A program made the translations under genes and the position numbers. Under the pieces are notes generated by a model. It was not told the DNA's origin. It was given only the letters and a program-made list of their open reading frames with translations, and searched no databases. From Simplicispira hankyongi (GTDB lineage: Bacteria > Pseudomonadota > Gammaproteobacteria > Burkholderiales > Burkholderiaceae_C), in the NCBI RefSeq assembly GCF_003570885.1, contig NZ_QXJC01000001.1, forward strand, positions 1,302,001 to 1,366,000: a stretch of 64,000 nt of DNA. Reading direction: 5' to 3'. Below are positions 44,898-54,744 of this stretch, piece by piece. Position 1 is the stretch's first letter, and each line of letters begins with the position of its first letter.

Positions 44898-45455
44898 TCA
44901 GGCCGCGAGGCGCGACGTTCGCGGCACATGCGCCATCAGAAATTCCATCTGGTCGGCCAGGATACGCCGGTTGCGCAGGATGAAATCCTCCCACAGGCTC
45001 GGTACATAGGGCGTGTAGAGCAACGGCATGTGTGCCTGCTCGGGCGTGCGCGGACCTTTGCGGTGGTTGCAGGCGCGGCAGGCGGTGACGACGTTCATCC
45101 AGTGGTCAACACCCCGGCTGGCAAAGGGCACGATATGTTCGCGGGTCAGTTCGCTCTCGTGGAAGTCGCCGCCGCAATAGGCGCAGATGTTGCGGTCGCG
45201 CGCGAAAAGCTTGGCGTTGGTCAGGCCTGGGCGGCACTCAAAAGGGTTGGTGCGCGGAATCCCGCGCGTGCCGATGATGCTGTTGATGGCAATCACCGAC
45301 TGCTGGCCTGTGACCGCATTGTTGCCACCGCGAAAGCGCGCCACCTCACCCCCCACCTCCCAGCGCACGTCGCCGGCAGCGTAGTGGGTGGCGGCCTGTT
45401 CCAGCGATATCCACGACTGGGGCAGACCTTGGGCCGAGAGCTTCAACACTTTCAC
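44898..45455 (-). CDS. HNH endonuclease family protein
   Basis: A 185-residue protein with a complete HNH nuclease motif: CAYCGGDFHESELTREHIVP, then WMNVVTACRACNHRKG with the paired zinc cysteines. The family is widespread in Burkholderiales as a lone chromosomal gene; its role (repair or other) is unknown. I chose the GTG at 45455, because AAGGAGG lies six bases ahead; an ATG at 45515 would add 20 poorly supported residues. It converges on the methyltransferase gene, 15 bases away. Confidence 0.85.
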   Translation of the reverse strand: MKVLKLSAQGLPQSWISLEQAATHYAAGDVRWEVGGEVARFRGGNNAVTGQQSVIAINSIIGTRGIPRTNPFECRPGLTNAKLFARDRNICAYCGGDFHESELTREHIVPFASRGVDHWMNVVTACRACNHRKGPRTPEQAHMPLLYTPYVPSLWEDFILRNRRILADQMEFLMAHVPRTSRLAA

Positions 45456-45571
45456 GAGCAGCCTCCTTAAAAGATGCACAGGAAACGGGGCAAGCGGGCG
45501 CCTCAATGCCAACACGGGCGCAGCAAGGCCACTGCGTCACAATATACGCCAATCGTGACATATCGGTGTCC

Positions 45572-45612
45572 AGCGCTTGCCCCATGTGCGTTAAACGCTA
45601 TTAAATTCATAT
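45572..45612. repeat. Palindromic repeat copy upstream of ribF
   Basis: Reads ccagcgcttgccccatgtgc, gttaaacgctattaaattca: the reverse-complement order of the family blocks (agcgctt, loop, then the atagct-like end), with decayed arms, directly before the ribF ATG. Confidence 0.4.
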
Positions 45613-45618
45613 CGACCC

Positions 45619-46683
45619 ATGCTCGTTCTTCGCGGCTTCCATCACCCGGCCATCGCCCCGGCCTGCGCGCTCACCATTGGCAACTTCGACGGCGTGCACC
45701 GCGGCCACCAGGCCATGCTGGCGCTGCTCAATGCCGAAGCCACGCAGCGCGGCGTGCCCAGCTGCGTGCTGACCTTCGAGCCGCACCCGCGCGACTACTT
45801 TGCCGCCGCGCTGCACAAGCCTGAACTCGCGCCGGCGCGCGTCGGCACGCTGCGCGACAAACTCTCTGAACTGGCCCGTTTTGGTGTGCAGCAAACGATC
45901 GTGCTGCGCTTTGACGCTGCTCTGGCCGGGCAATCACCTGAGACCTTCATCAATGACGTGCTGGTGCGCGGCCTGGGCGTGCGCTATGTGCTGGTGGGCG
46001 ACGATTTCCGCTTCGGCCGCCAGCGCGCGGGCGACTACGCCCTGCTTAGCAGCGCCGGCCAGACGCAGGGGTTCGATGTGGCGCGCATGAATTCCTACGA
46101 AATCACCTACCCCCAGGCCAGCAGCGACAGCGCCCAGCCGGTGCGGGTGTCAAGCTCGGAAGTGCGCGCCGCCCTGGCTGCTGGCCGCATGGACGACGCC
46201 GCGCAGTTGCTGGGGCGCCCCTACGCCATATCTGGCCACGTGGTGCACGGGCGCAAGCTGGGCCGGGTGCTGGGCGAGGCCAGCCGTGGCGCAGGGGATG
46301 GCTTTCGCACGCTGAACCTGCGCTTTGCCCATTGGAAGCCAGCCGCCAGCGGTATTTTTGCCGTCTGGGTGCATGGCCTGGACGCGCAGCCGCTGCCGGG
46401 CGTGGCCAACCTGGGCATCCGCCCCTCGCTGGACCCGAGCGACGCCAACGGCGGGCGCGTGCTGCTGGAGACACACTGCCTCGAATGGCCAGCACACCTG
46501 GGGCCCGAGGGGGCCTACGGTAAAATCATCCGCGTGGAACTGATGCACAAACTGCACGACGAACTCAGGTACGACAGCCTGGGTGCGCTGACGGCCGGCA
46601 TTGCCCGCGATTGCGCCGACGCCCGGGCCTGGTTTTCGGCCCACGCAGAAACCCGGCGCCAGACCACGCGCGACCGAATTTGA
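45619..46683 (+). CDS. ribF: Bifunctional riboflavin kinase / FAD synthetase
   Basis: A 354-residue enzyme that makes FMN and then FAD. The N-terminal nucleotidyltransferase has CALTIGNFDGVHRGHQAMLAL and LVGDDFRFGRQRAGDYALL; the C-terminal flavokinase begins GHVVHGRKLGRVLGEASRG and has FRTLNLRFAHWKPAASGIFA. The kinase loop GEASRGAGDGFRTLNL is longer than the usual GFPTxN, a variant seen in this group. It begins the ribF-ileS-lspA cluster, with 105 bases before ileS. Confidence 0.93.
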   Translation: MLVLRGFHHPAIAPACALTIGNFDGVHRGHQAMLALLNAEATQRGVPSCVLTFEPHPRDYFAAALHKPELAPARVGTLRDKLSELARFGVQQTIVLRFDAALAGQSPETFINDVLVRGLGVRYVLVGDDFRFGRQRAGDYALLSSAGQTQGFDVARMNSYEITYPQASSDSAQPVRVSSSEVRAALAAGRMDDAAQLLGRPYAISGHVVHGRKLGRVLGEASRGAGDGFRTLNLRFAHWKPAASGIFAVWVHGLDAQPLPGVANLGIRPSLDPSDANGGRVLLETHCLEWPAHLGPEGAYGKIIRVELMHKLHDELRYDSLGALTAGIARDCADARAWFSAHAETRRQTTRDRI

Positions 46684-46788
46684 GGCGCCCGCGCACGGCG
46701 CTGTGCGCCTCCAAGCCCCCTCTTTCCTGGCGCCCCGGCACTCCCTCAACCACGCCCCGCCTGCCACCACCGTTCACGAGAATCCGCG

Positions 46789-49671
46789 ATGTCCGACGTC
46801 TCCTCCAGCGCTTCCACCTCTCCTGCTCCTGCACCCACGCAGGACTACCGCAAAACCCTGAACCTGCCCGATACGCCGTTCCCGATGCGCGGCGACCTGC
46901 CCAAGCGCGAGCCGGGCTGGGTCAAGGAATGGAACGACGAGGGCCTGTACAAGCGCCTGCGCGCGGCCCGCTGCGGTGCACCCAAATTCATCCTGCACGA
47001 CGGCCCGCCCTATGCCAACGGGCAGATCCACATGGGACACGCGGTCAACAAAATCCTCAAGGACATGATCGTCAAGGCGCGCCAGCTTGAAGGCTTTGAT
47101 GCGCTTTACGTCCCCGGCTGGGACTGCCACGGCCTGCCGATCGAAAACGCCATCGAAAAGAAGTTTGGCCGCAAGCTCTCGCGCGACGACATGCAGGCCA
47201 AAAGCCGGGCGTACGCCACCGAGCAGATCGCGCAGCAGATGGCGGACTTCCAGCGCCTGGGCGTGCTGGGCGAGTGGGACCACCCCTACAAGACCATGGA
47301 CCCGGAAAACGAGGCCGAAGAGATCCGCACCTTCAAGCGCGTGATCGAGCGCGGCTTCGTCTACCGGGGCCTCAAGCCCGTGTACTGGTGCTTTGACTGC
47401 GGCTCATCGCTGGCCGAATTCGAGATCGAATACCAGGACAAAAAGAGCCAGACGCTCGACGTCGCCTTCAAATCGCACGACCCGGCCCAGCTTGCCGCCG
47501 CCTTTGGCCTGAGCGCGCTCAGCAAAGACGCTTTTGCCGTCATCTGGACCACCACCGCCTGGACGATTCCGGCCAACCAGGCGCTCAACCTGAACCCGGA
47601 GCTGACCTACGCGCTGGTCGATACGGCGCGCGGTGTGCTGCTCATCGCCGAATCGCTGGTGGAAAGCTGCATGACCCGCTGGGGCCTCGAAGGCCTGGTG
47701 CTGGCCCTGGCACCAGGCAAGGCGCTTGCCGGCCTGGAGTTCGAGCACCCCTTGTACGACGTGGCCAGCGACGACGGCAGCCACGGCTACCAGCGCCTCT
47801 CGCCCGTGTACCTGGCCGACTACGCCACCGCCAGCGACGGCACCGGCATCGTGCATTCGTCGCCCGCCTACGGCGTGGAAGACTTCAACTCCTGCGTCGC
47901 GCACGGTGTCGCCACGGACGACATCCTCAACCCCGTGCAGGGCAACGGCAGCTACGCGCCGGAGCTGGCGCTGTTTGGTGGCCAGAACATCTGGAAGGCC
48001 TGCCCCGTCGTCATCGACACGCTGCAAGCCGCCGGCCGCCTGCTGGGGACCGAAACCATCAGCCACAGCTACCCGCACTGCTGGCGCCACAAAACGCCGG
48101 TGATCTACCGCGCTGCGGCGCAGTGGTTCATCCGCATGGATGAGGGCGAAGGCGTTTTCACCAAAGACAAGGCCCCAGAGACCCTGCGCCAGACCGCCCT
48201 CAAGGCCATCGAGCAAACCCACTTCTACCCCGAGAACGGCAAGGCGCGCCTGCACGACATGATTGCCGGCCGGCCCGACTGGTGCATCTCGCGCCAGCGC
48301 AGCTGGGGCGTGCCGATTCCCTTCTTCCTGCACAAGGATTCGGGCGAGCTGCACCCGCGCACCATGGAGATCCTGGACCAGGCCGCTGACATCGTGCAAA
48401 AAGGCGGCATTGAAGCCTGGAGCCGCGTCACCGCCGAAGACATACTGGGTGCCGACGATGCGCCCCACTACACCAAGAGCACCGACATCCTCGAAGTCTG
48501 GTTCGACTCGGGCTCCACCTTCCAGCACGTGCTGCGCGGATCGCACGCCGGCGCCCACCACGACAGCGGCCCCGAGGCCGACCTGTACCTCGAAGGCCAC
48601 GACCAGCACCGCGGCTGGTTCCACAGCTCGCTGCTGCTGGCCTGCGCGCTGGAGGGCCGCGCGCCCTACCGGGGCCTGCTGACGCACGGCTTCACGGTGG
48701 ACGCGCAGGGCCGCAAGATGAGCAAGTCGCTTGGCAACGGCATCGACCCGCAGGACATCAACAAGAAGCTCGGCGCGGAAATCATCCGCCTCTGGGTCGC
48801 GTCGAGCGACTATTCGGGCGACATCGCCGGCGACGAGAAAATCCTCGCCCGCGTGGTGGACGCCTACCGCCGCATCCGCAACACCCTGCGCTTCCTGCTC
48901 GCCAACACCAGCGACTTCGACCCCGTGCACGATGCCGTGCCCGAGGCGCAGTTGCTGGAGATCGACCGCTACGCCCTCTCCCGCGCCGCCCAGTTGCAAG
49001 CCGACATCCTGGCGCATTACAAGGTGTACGAATTTCACCCCGTGGTCGCCAAGCTGCAGCTCTACTGCTCGGAAGACCTGGGGGGCTTTTACCTCGACAT
49101 CCTGAAAGACCGGCTCTACACCACCGCGCCCGCCAGCCTGGCGCGGCGCAGCGCACAGACGGCGCTTTGGCAGATCGCCCAGGCCATGCTGCGCTGGATG
49201 GCCCCGTTCCTGAGCTTCACCGCCGAGGAAGCCTGGAAATTCGTCGGCGGCAGCGAATCGATCTTCATGCAGCAGTACACCGCCTTGGGCGAACCGGCCG
49301 AAGGGCTGCTGGCCAAATGGGCGCGCATTCGCGAGATCCGCGACCTGGTAAACAAGGAGATCGAGCAACTGCGCGCCGCCGGCACCGTGGGCGCATCGCT
49401 GCAGGCCACGGTGGAACTCACCGTAGGCCCCGAAGACCACGCGCTGCTGGCCAGCCTGGGCGACGATTTGAAGTTTGTGTTCATCACGTCCGCTATTGAA
49501 TTAGTAGCTGGTAGCGCAATACAGATAAGCGTTAAGGCCAGTTCTGACCAAAAATGCGAGCGCTGCTGGCATTACCGTGCCGACATCGGTCACGACGCTG
49601 AGCACCCCACGCTCTGCGGCCGCTGCACCAGCAACCTCTTTGGTACCGGCGAAACCCGGGTGCACGCCTGA
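46789..49671 (+). CDS. ileS: Isoleucyl-tRNA synthetase
   Basis: A 960-residue class I synthetase. HIGH motif: [24 protein letters not shown] motif: [17 protein letters not shown]; editing domain about 200-400 with [15 protein letters not shown]-terminal zinc site [13 protein letters not shown] plus [11 protein letters not shown] (two CxxC pairs). Residues about 902-922, just before the first zinc cysteines, are encoded by a copy of the dispersed repeat. The stop overlaps the lspA start. Confidence 0.97.
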   Translation: MSDVSSSASTSPAPAPTQDYRKTLNLPDTPFPMRGDLPKREPGWVKEWNDEGLYKRLRAARCGAPKFILHDGPPYANGQIHMGHAVNKILKDMIVKARQLEGFDALYVPGWDCHGLPIENAIEKKFGRKLSRDDMQAKSRAYATEQIAQQMADFQRLGVLGEWDHPYKTMDPENEAEEIRTFKRVIERGFVYRGLKPVYWCFDCGSSLAEFEIEYQDKKSQTLDVAFKSHDPAQLAAAFGLSALSKDAFAVIWTTTAWTIPANQALNLNPELTYALVDTARGVLLIAESLVESCMTRWGLEGLVLALAPGKALAGLEFEHPLYDVASDDGSHGYQRLSPVYLADYATASDGTGIVHSSPAYGVEDFNSCVAHGVATDDILNPVQGNGSYAPELALFGGQNIWKACPVVIDTLQAAGRLLGTETISHSYPHCWRHKTPVIYRAAAQWFIRMDEGEGVFTKDKAPETLRQTALKAIEQTHFYPENGKARLHDMIAGRPDWCISRQRSWGVPIPFFLHKDSGELHPRTMEILDQAADIVQKGGIEAWSRVTAEDILGADDAPHYTKSTDILEVWFDSGSTFQHVLRGSHAGAHHDSGPEADLYLEGHDQHRGWFHSSLLLACALEGRAPYRGLLTHGFTVDAQGRKMSKSLGNGIDPQDINKKLGAEIIRLWVASSDYSGDIAGDEKILARVVDAYRRIRNTLRFLLANTSDFDPVHDAVPEAQLLEIDRYALSRAAQLQADILAHYKVYEFHPVVAKLQLYCSEDLGGFYLDILKDRLYTTAPASLARRSAQTALWQIAQAMLRWMAPFLSFTAEEAWKFVGGSESIFMQQYTALGEPAEGLLAKWARIREIRDLVNKEIEQLRAAGTVGASLQATVELTVGPEDHALLASLGDDLKFVFITSAIELVAGSAIQISVKASSDQKCERCWHYRADIGHDAEHPTLCGRCTSNLFGTGETRVHA
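49493..49556 (+). repeat. Palindromic repeat copy inside ileS
   Basis: Reads attgaattagtagctggtag, cgcaatacagataagcgtta and aggccagttctgaccaaaaa: the family blocks in order (ttgatagctgctagcgctt, loop, aagcgctagaggcc, then a poly-A end). It encodes [20 protein letters not shown] in frame. Confidence 0.65.
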
Positions 49672-50174
49672 TGGCCCGCAGCCACTTTGCCCCGCGCGCA
49701 GGCGGCAGCGTCTGGCCCTGGCTCGGCTGGGCGCTGTTCGTCCTGATCATCGACCAGTTGACCAAAACGCTCATCCTCGGCGCCTACCACCTGGGCGACG
49801 CCACGCCCATCACCAGCTTTTTCAGCATCGTGCGGGCGCACAACACCGGCGCGGCGTTCTCGTTTCTGGCGCAGGCGAGTGGCTGGCAGCGCTGGCTGTT
49901 TACCGGCTTTGGCGTGGTGGCGGCGCTGTTCATCGTCTGGCAACTGCGCGCCCACCCAGGGCAACGGCTGTTTGCGTTTGCGCTCTCCAGCATCCTCGGC
50001 GGTGCCATTGGCAACGTGGTGGACCGGTTGCTGCACGGCTACGTGGTCGATTTTTTGGACTTCCACTGGGCGGGCTCGCATTTTCCGGCCTTCAATATGG
50101 CCGATTCGGCGATCACGCTGGGCGCCATTTGCCTGGTACTGGATGAGCTGCTGAGAGTGCGGCGGGCACGGTAA
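49671..50174 (+). CDS. lspA: Lipoprotein signal peptidase (signal peptidase II)
   Basis: A 167-residue inner-membrane aspartic protease that cleaves prolipoprotein signals after lipidation. Four membrane helices; catalytic aspartates in [18 protein letters not shown] and [16 protein letters not shown]; conserved [10 protein letters not shown] and [11 protein letters not shown]. Its ATG overlaps the ileS stop (ATGA), a coupled pair that is standard in Proteobacteria. Confidence 0.95.
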   Translation: MARSHFAPRAGGSVWPWLGWALFVLIIDQLTKTLILGAYHLGDATPITSFFSIVRAHNTGAAFSFLAQASGWQRWLFTGFGVVAALFIVWQLRAHPGQRLFAFALSSILGGAIGNVVDRLLHGYVVDFLDFHWAGSHFPAFNMADSAITLGAICLVLDELLRVRRAR

Positions 50175-50319
50175 ACGGACGGCGGCAAAGTCAACATACA
50201 GCGGGGCAAACGCTGTTGCCAGCACGCCATCGGGCTACAAACTTTTCGCTGCACCCTCTCGCCACGCACCTTTTCGATGTGATATAACCTTTACCAAACC
50301 GTCACCCGGAGAGAGAGAA

Positions 50320-50808
50320 ATGAAAAAACTTGCTATTGCTGCCCTTGCCTGCTGCGCCTTTGGGGCACAAGCTGCAGCCAACGTCGGCACGCTCGACAAC
50401 GTGGTCGGCACCGTCAGTGTCGGTGGCCAGGGTTTCGTGGCCCACGCCAAGAACGGCATGCCACTGGCTGAAGGCAGCACCGTGCTGGTCGCCAGCAAGG
50501 GCATGGCCACGGTCATGCTGGCCAACGGTTGCAGCATCTCCCTCTTGGGCAGCCAGCACTACACGGTCAACTCCAAACTGAGCTGCGAGCAGTCCATTGC
50601 CTCGGTTCAGAGCTTGGCCTCCACCACGCGTCTGGCCCAAGCCAGTTTGGGTGCTGGTCTTCCTGGTCCTGGCGGTAGCGCTGGAGGAGCTGGCGGCGCC
50701 TTTGGCGGCGGCTTGGGCACTGGTGGCATGATGGGTGTAGGTTTTGGAACCCTTGGAACCCTTGGCGCCCTCAACAGCACTTCCAGCACCAAAGCCAGCG
50801 GTAGCTGA
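50320..50808 (+). CDS. Secreted FecR-like protein with Gly-rich C-terminus
   Basis: A 162-residue protein. A signal peptide (MKKLAIAALACCAFGAQA) is followed by a small beta-rich domain, VGTLDNVVGTVSVGGQGFVA then STVLVASKGMATVMLANGCS, which resembles FecR-type secreted domains, with two cysteines (near 68 and 88) that could form a disulfide. The last 60 residues are low complexity, rich in Gly and Ala (GGSAGGAGGAFGGGLGTGG). Its role is unknown; it lies directly upstream of the O-antigen ligase-like gene, with no gap, so it may belong to the polysaccharide locus. GGAGAGAG precedes the ATG. Confidence 0.7.
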   Translation: MKKLAIAALACCAFGAQAAANVGTLDNVVGTVSVGGQGFVAHAKNGMPLAEGSTVLVASKGMATVMLANGCSISLLGSQHYTVNSKLSCEQSIASVQSLASTTRLAQASLGAGLPGPGGSAGGAGGAFGGGLGTGGMMGVGFGTLGTLGALNSTSSTKASGS

Positions 50809-52266
50809 TTGTCTTCACGACCTCATTACGCCCGCTCCGACACCAACCAGCTTAGTCACTGGTTGGTGTTTTTTTTGGCCTGCGCGCTGCTTGGCCTAGC
50901 GCCTGTGCTGCGCGGCGGCAACCGGCAGATTGCGCTCGCCGGGCTGCTCTCGCTTAGCGCCGCGCTGCTGGCACTGCTTCTGGGCTCACTCAGCTTCGAC
51001 CGCCTGTTTGGCGGGCCGCCAGCCACGGGCGAACGCCGAAAGGCGGCGCGCGGCGGCCTCGGCTTTGCGCTGGCGCTGGCCTTTGTCGGCAGCAGCCCGG
51101 TATGGCTGGGCCTGCTGCAGCTCACCCCGCTGTCGGCACCATCGTGGAGCCACCTGGCAGGTCACGGCATCTACCTGGACGCCCTGGCCGCCGCTGGCGG
51201 TACGGCGCCGCAGGAGCTGGCGCTCAGCCTGAACCCGCAAGCAACCCTCACCGCCCTGCTCTCCGGCGTTCCGGCAGCGGCCACGCTTTTCGCGGCGCTG
51301 TACCTGCCGCGCCCCCTGGTGGAGAAATGCCTCCTGGTGCTGCTGGCAGCCGGCGCCTGCCAGATGCTGCTGGCGGTGCTGCAGTTCTGGATGGGCAGCG
51401 GCTCCGCACTCTATTTCGGCGTGGACAGCGCCACCGGCTTTGTCGGCAGCTTCGCCAACCGCAACCACCTGGCCGATTTTCTGGTCATGCTCATGCCGGT
51501 GTGGTTCTTCTGGTTCAGCCAGAGCGTGAGTGGGCGCGGCAGCCACAAGGGCGAAGCGCGCTTTGGCGGCACGGGGGCGCTGTGGCTGTTCTTTGGCTTT
51601 GCACTGCTGGTCGTCACCCTGGCAACACTCTCGCGCGGCGCCCTGCTGTCGGCTGCACTGGTGCTGACCGCCAGCATGCTGCTGCTCGGTGTCAAACTCA
51701 AGTCGCGCCTGGGCCGCAAGCAGCGCATCGCCCTGGGCGTGGCTGCGGGCCTGTTCGCCCTGTTCGCGATCATCGGCGTGGGCGCCGAACGCGTCGGCCA
51801 GCGGCTCGATACGACCACGCTGGAAGCGGACGCCCAGACGCGCCACAACTTCACCACCGCCACGCTGGAAGGCGCCCAGGCCTTCTGGCCCTGGGGCAGT
51901 GGCGCCGGCACCTACGAATCGGTGTTCCCACGCTTCCAGGCGGCCGACTCTCTCTATTACGTGGAATACGCACACAACGACTACGCCCAACTGCTCATGG
52001 AGCTGGGCCTGCCCGGCGTGCTGCTGGCGCTGGTGGTGGCAGGCCTGATGGCCGTCCAGGGCGTGCGCCTGTTGCGCGCCTACCGGGCCGAGCGGCGCCT
52101 CTCTGGCGAGCTGGCGCTGCGCGTCTGGTGCGGCCTGGGGGCGACCGCCCTGCTGCTGCACAGCACCGTGGAATTCAACATGCACATCCCGGCGCTGGCG
52201 CTCACGGCGGCTTTCTTACTCGGGGTCTATCTGCGGCCACTGCGCCCCACCCGGTCAAAGGCCTGA
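50809..52266 (+). CDS. O-antigen ligase / Wzy-like polymerase family membrane protein
   Basis: A 485-residue membrane protein with about twelve helices and a large periplasmic loop. The Wzy_C/WaaL-type region has GSFANRNHLADFLVMLMPVW and later WPWGSGAGTYESVFPRFQ and YVEYAHNDYAQLLMELGLPG, the usual NRN and H-N-D motifs. It should polymerise or ligate the glycan made by the neighbouring cluster, in the inner membrane. The start is uncertain: a TTG at 50809 directly follows the previous stop; no better ATG is found before the first helix. Confidence 0.85.
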   Translation: MSSRPHYARSDTNQLSHWLVFFLACALLGLAPVLRGGNRQIALAGLLSLSAALLALLLGSLSFDRLFGGPPATGERRKAARGGLGFALALAFVGSSPVWLGLLQLTPLSAPSWSHLAGHGIYLDALAAAGGTAPQELALSLNPQATLTALLSGVPAAATLFAALYLPRPLVEKCLLVLLAAGACQMLLAVLQFWMGSGSALYFGVDSATGFVGSFANRNHLADFLVMLMPVWFFWFSQSVSGRGSHKGEARFGGTGALWLFFGFALLVVTLATLSRGALLSAALVLTASMLLLGVKLKSRLGRKQRIALGVAAGLFALFAIIGVGAERVGQRLDTTTLEADAQTRHNFTTATLEGAQAFWPWGSGAGTYESVFPRFQAADSLYYVEYAHNDYAQLLMELGLPGVLLALVVAGLMAVQGVRLLRAYRAERRLSGELALRVWCGLGATALLLHSTVEFNMHIPALALTAAFLLGVYLRPLRPTRSKA

Positions 52267-52271
52267 AGCAG

Positions 52272-52628
52272 ATGCAGAGGTGGATGGGTTTCGCATCGCA
52301 ATGGGCCACTCAGGGAGTACGGCCCCGCATGCACCTGGCGGCCGCCTTGCTCACGGCAAGCCTGCTGGCCGGCTGCGCCACAGGCCCTGGTGCGGCGCCA
52401 TCGCCCAATGCACCGCAACTGTTCATGAACGCGCGCGGCCTCAAGCAATGGGACCACCCCGAAGCCTTTGGCCCGGTGCCCAAAGAGATGCTCACGACCG
52501 GACGGCAGTACTGCGCCACCCTTAACAACGGCGGAAAACGCTACACCCCAACCGGCTACCACCCGCATGCGCGCAGCGTGGAAGGCTATCCGTTCGAAGA
52601 TGGCGGGTTTTACTGCACGCTTGAATAG
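52272..52628 (+). CDS. Small lipoprotein of unknown function
   Basis: A protein of up to 118 residues. With the internal ATG at 52329 it would start MHLAAALLTASLLAGCATG, a textbook lipoprotein signal with lipobox LAGC; with the ATG at 52272 the signal has a 19-residue extension. The mature part (NARGLKQWDHPEAFGPVPKE and GRQYCATLNNGGKRYTPTGY) is short and has three cysteines including the lipid-bearing one. I do not recognise the family. It lies six bases after the ligase gene, and its stop codon is part of the large hairpin that follows. Confidence 0.7.
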   Translation: MQRWMGFASQWATQGVRPRMHLAAALLTASLLAGCATGPGAAPSPNAPQLFMNARGLKQWDHPEAFGPVPKEMLTTGRQYCATLNNGGKRYTPTGYHPHARSVEGYPFEDGGFYCTLE

Positions 52629-52714
52629 AAATTGGGGTGAGGTAGAAATTGGGGTCAGATTCCAATTATTTGAAAATAATTGGAATCTGACCCCAATTTC
52701 CACCCCAATTTCTA
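52626..52714. repeat. Compound hairpin of the 'ttggggtcagattcc' type
   Basis: Inner stem: 26 perfect pairs, 52645-52670 with 52675-52700, four-base loop. Outer stem: 14 pairs, 52626-52639 with 52701-52714, with a five-base bulge (aggta) on the left only. Both stems carry gaaattggggt, so the arms are themselves direct repeats. Its left end contains the TAG stop of the lipoprotein gene, and its right end is six bases from the stop of the convergent dehydratase gene. It resembles REP-type elements known next to RAYT transposases; here it may serve as a two-way terminator. Confidence 0.85.
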
Positions 52715-52720
52715 CAACTT

Positions 52721-54718
52721 TTAAGCGCGAACGCCGCCCTCTGCGTCTCCAAAAATCGACTTCGCGTCCTCGACCCTGATTCTTCTGGCAGCCAGCAGTG
52801 AACCCGTTTCGTCGGCCATCGGTGTATAGCCTGCAAGCCGCTGCAACATGCGGTGCACGGTGGCCATGTCGCCCGCTGCCATGGCAGTGTTCAGCGTGGC
52901 AAGCTCGTGCTCCAGGGCGGGCCAGGGGAGTGACACTTCGCTCGCCTTCATCACGCGCGGGTGGGTGGTGGGCTGCGGGTTGTTGCCGATCAGCAACTCT
53001 TCGTACAGCTTCTCGCCAGGGCGCAGGCCGGTCACCTTGATCTCGATTTCGCCGTCCGGGCAGGTCTCGTCACGCACGCGCATGCCCGAGAGCTCGACCA
53101 TGCGGTAGGCCAGATCCACAATGCGCACCGGCTCGCCCATGTCAAGCACGAACACCTCGCCCCCGCTGGCCATGGCGCCCGCCTGCACCACCAGCTCGGC
53201 GGCTTCGGGAATCGTCATGAAGTAGCGCGTGACATCGGCGTGCGTCAGTGTCACCGGCCCGCCCTGCGCGATCTGCTGGCGAAACAGCGGCACCACCGAG
53301 CCCGAAGACCCCAGCACATTGCCAAAGCGCACGATAGAGAAGCAAGTGGGCGCCGCTCCCGCAGGCCCTACTACCGGAGCGGAGGCAGCAAAAGCCTGCA
53401 CCACCAGCTCGGCCATGCGCTTGCTTGAACCCATGATGTTCGTCGGCCGCACGGCCTTGTCGGTGCTGATGAGCACAAAGCTCTGCACCCCATGGCGCGC
53501 GGCAGCGCGCGCACAGGCCAGCGTGCCCCAAACGTTGTTGCGGATGCCCTCCACCGGGTTGAATTCGACCAGCGGCACATGCTTGTAGGCAGCGGCGTGG
53601 TACACGGTATGCGGGTGCCAGGCGGCCATGATGGCGCCCATGCGCTCTTCGTTCTGCGCCGAGCCCAGCAGCGGCACCAGTTCGGGCGCCACGCCCTCAG
53701 CCGCTGCCAAGGTGTCTTCGAGTTCGCGGTGAATCTGGTACAGCGAAAACTCGTTCATCTCGACGAGCAGCAGGCAAACCGGCGCGCACTTGAGTACCTG
53801 GCGGCACAGCTCGCTGCCAATCGAGCCCCCCGCCCCAGTGACCAGCACCACCTTGCCGCGCACATTGCGGTTGAGCAGAATGCCATTGGGCAACACCGGC
53901 TCGCGCCCCAGGATGTCGGCAATGTCGAGCTCTTGCACATCCTTGAGCGTAACCTTGCCCGAGGCCAGCTCGGACACCCCCGGCAACGTGCGCACATGCA
54001 CCGGGTGCGGGCGCATGCGCTGCACAATGGCGTTGCGCTCTTTGCGTCCGATCGAGGGCATGGCCAGCAGCACATGGCCCACCTGCTGCTTGGCGATCAG
54101 CACGGTCAACTGGTGCGCCCCATGCACGCGCAGACCATCGACCGTATGGCCGTGCAGTCGCACGTCGTCGTCAATGAAACCCACCACCCGCTGCTCGCGG
54201 CCATTGCGCAGGGCCGACGCCAGTTGCCGCCCAGCCGAACCCGCGCCGTAAATCAGCACCCCCGGCAGGTTGCCCTGGCTCAGCATGCGGCGGTACAGGT
54301 CGCCCAGAAAAAAACGCACCCCCACGCGGCTGATGCCGACCATGAGGAACATGAGCAGCGGTTGCATGATGCCCACCGTGCGCGGCACACCCCGCACGCC
54401 GACCACCGTGAAGATCAGGGCGTACAGCAGGCTGTACACCGCAATGGCGCGAATCAGGCTGACCATGGCGTGCCAGCCCGCGTAGCGGAACACCGCCCGG
54501 TACAACCCGAAGTAGGCAAACAGGGGCAGTGCCAAGCCGATAGCTACCACCACTGCAGGCCAATAGCCAGAGCTCCAGACCACCCAGCGCTCCAGCCGAA
54601 GGCACAGCGCCAGCCACACCGTAAAGCCACAAAAGACCACATCGTGCAGCATGGCCACGACCTGCTTGACCGGCCTGGGAAGGGCCAGCAGTCCACGGGC
54701 CATCGAGTTGGTTTGCAT
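52721..54718 (-). CDS. CapD/WbpM/PglF-type nucleotide-sugar 4,6-dehydratase
   Basis: A 665-residue membrane-anchored enzyme that converts a UDP-HexNAc, usually UDP-GlcNAc, to the 4-keto-6-deoxy sugar. Four N-terminal membrane helices are followed by a first nucleotide-binding domain (LIYGAGSAGRQLASAL, about 153) and a second, catalytic SDR domain (VVLVTGAGGSIGSELCRQVL, about 290) with STDKAVRPTNIMGSSKRMAE, the modified SMK-type active site, and FVLDMGEPVRIVDLAYRMVE. It is the last gene of the minus-strand polysaccharide unit, 26 bases after the VanZ-like gene. Confidence 0.9.
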   Translation of the reverse strand: MQTNSMARGLLALPRPVKQVVAMLHDVVFCGFTVWLALCLRLERWVVWSSGYWPAVVVAIGLALPLFAYFGLYRAVFRYAGWHAMVSLIRAIAVYSLLYALIFTVVGVRGVPRTVGIMQPLLMFLMVGISRVGVRFFLGDLYRRMLSQGNLPGVLIYGAGSAGRQLASALRNGREQRVVGFIDDDVRLHGHTVDGLRVHGAHQLTVLIAKQQVGHVLLAMPSIGRKERNAIVQRMRPHPVHVRTLPGVSELASGKVTLKDVQELDIADILGREPVLPNGILLNRNVRGKVVLVTGAGGSIGSELCRQVLKCAPVCLLLVEMNEFSLYQIHRELEDTLAAAEGVAPELVPLLGSAQNEERMGAIMAAWHPHTVYHAAAYKHVPLVEFNPVEGIRNNVWGTLACARAAARHGVQSFVLISTDKAVRPTNIMGSSKRMAELVVQAFAASAPVVGPAGAAPTCFSIVRFGNVLGSSGSVVPLFRQQIAQGGPVTLTHADVTRYFMTIPEAAELVVQAGAMASGGEVFVLDMGEPVRIVDLAYRMVELSGMRVRDETCPDGEIEIKVTGLRPGEKLYEELLIGNNPQPTTHPRVMKASEVSLPWPALEHELATLNTAMAAGDMATVHRMLQRLAGYTPMADETGSLLAARRIRVEDAKSIFGDAEGGVRA

Positions 54719-54744
54719 GTCAGAGCCCTCCAGTTAACGCACGG

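Noticed and set aside
47404-49440. 678-codon open frame on the minus strand
   Set aside because: Antisense of ileS.
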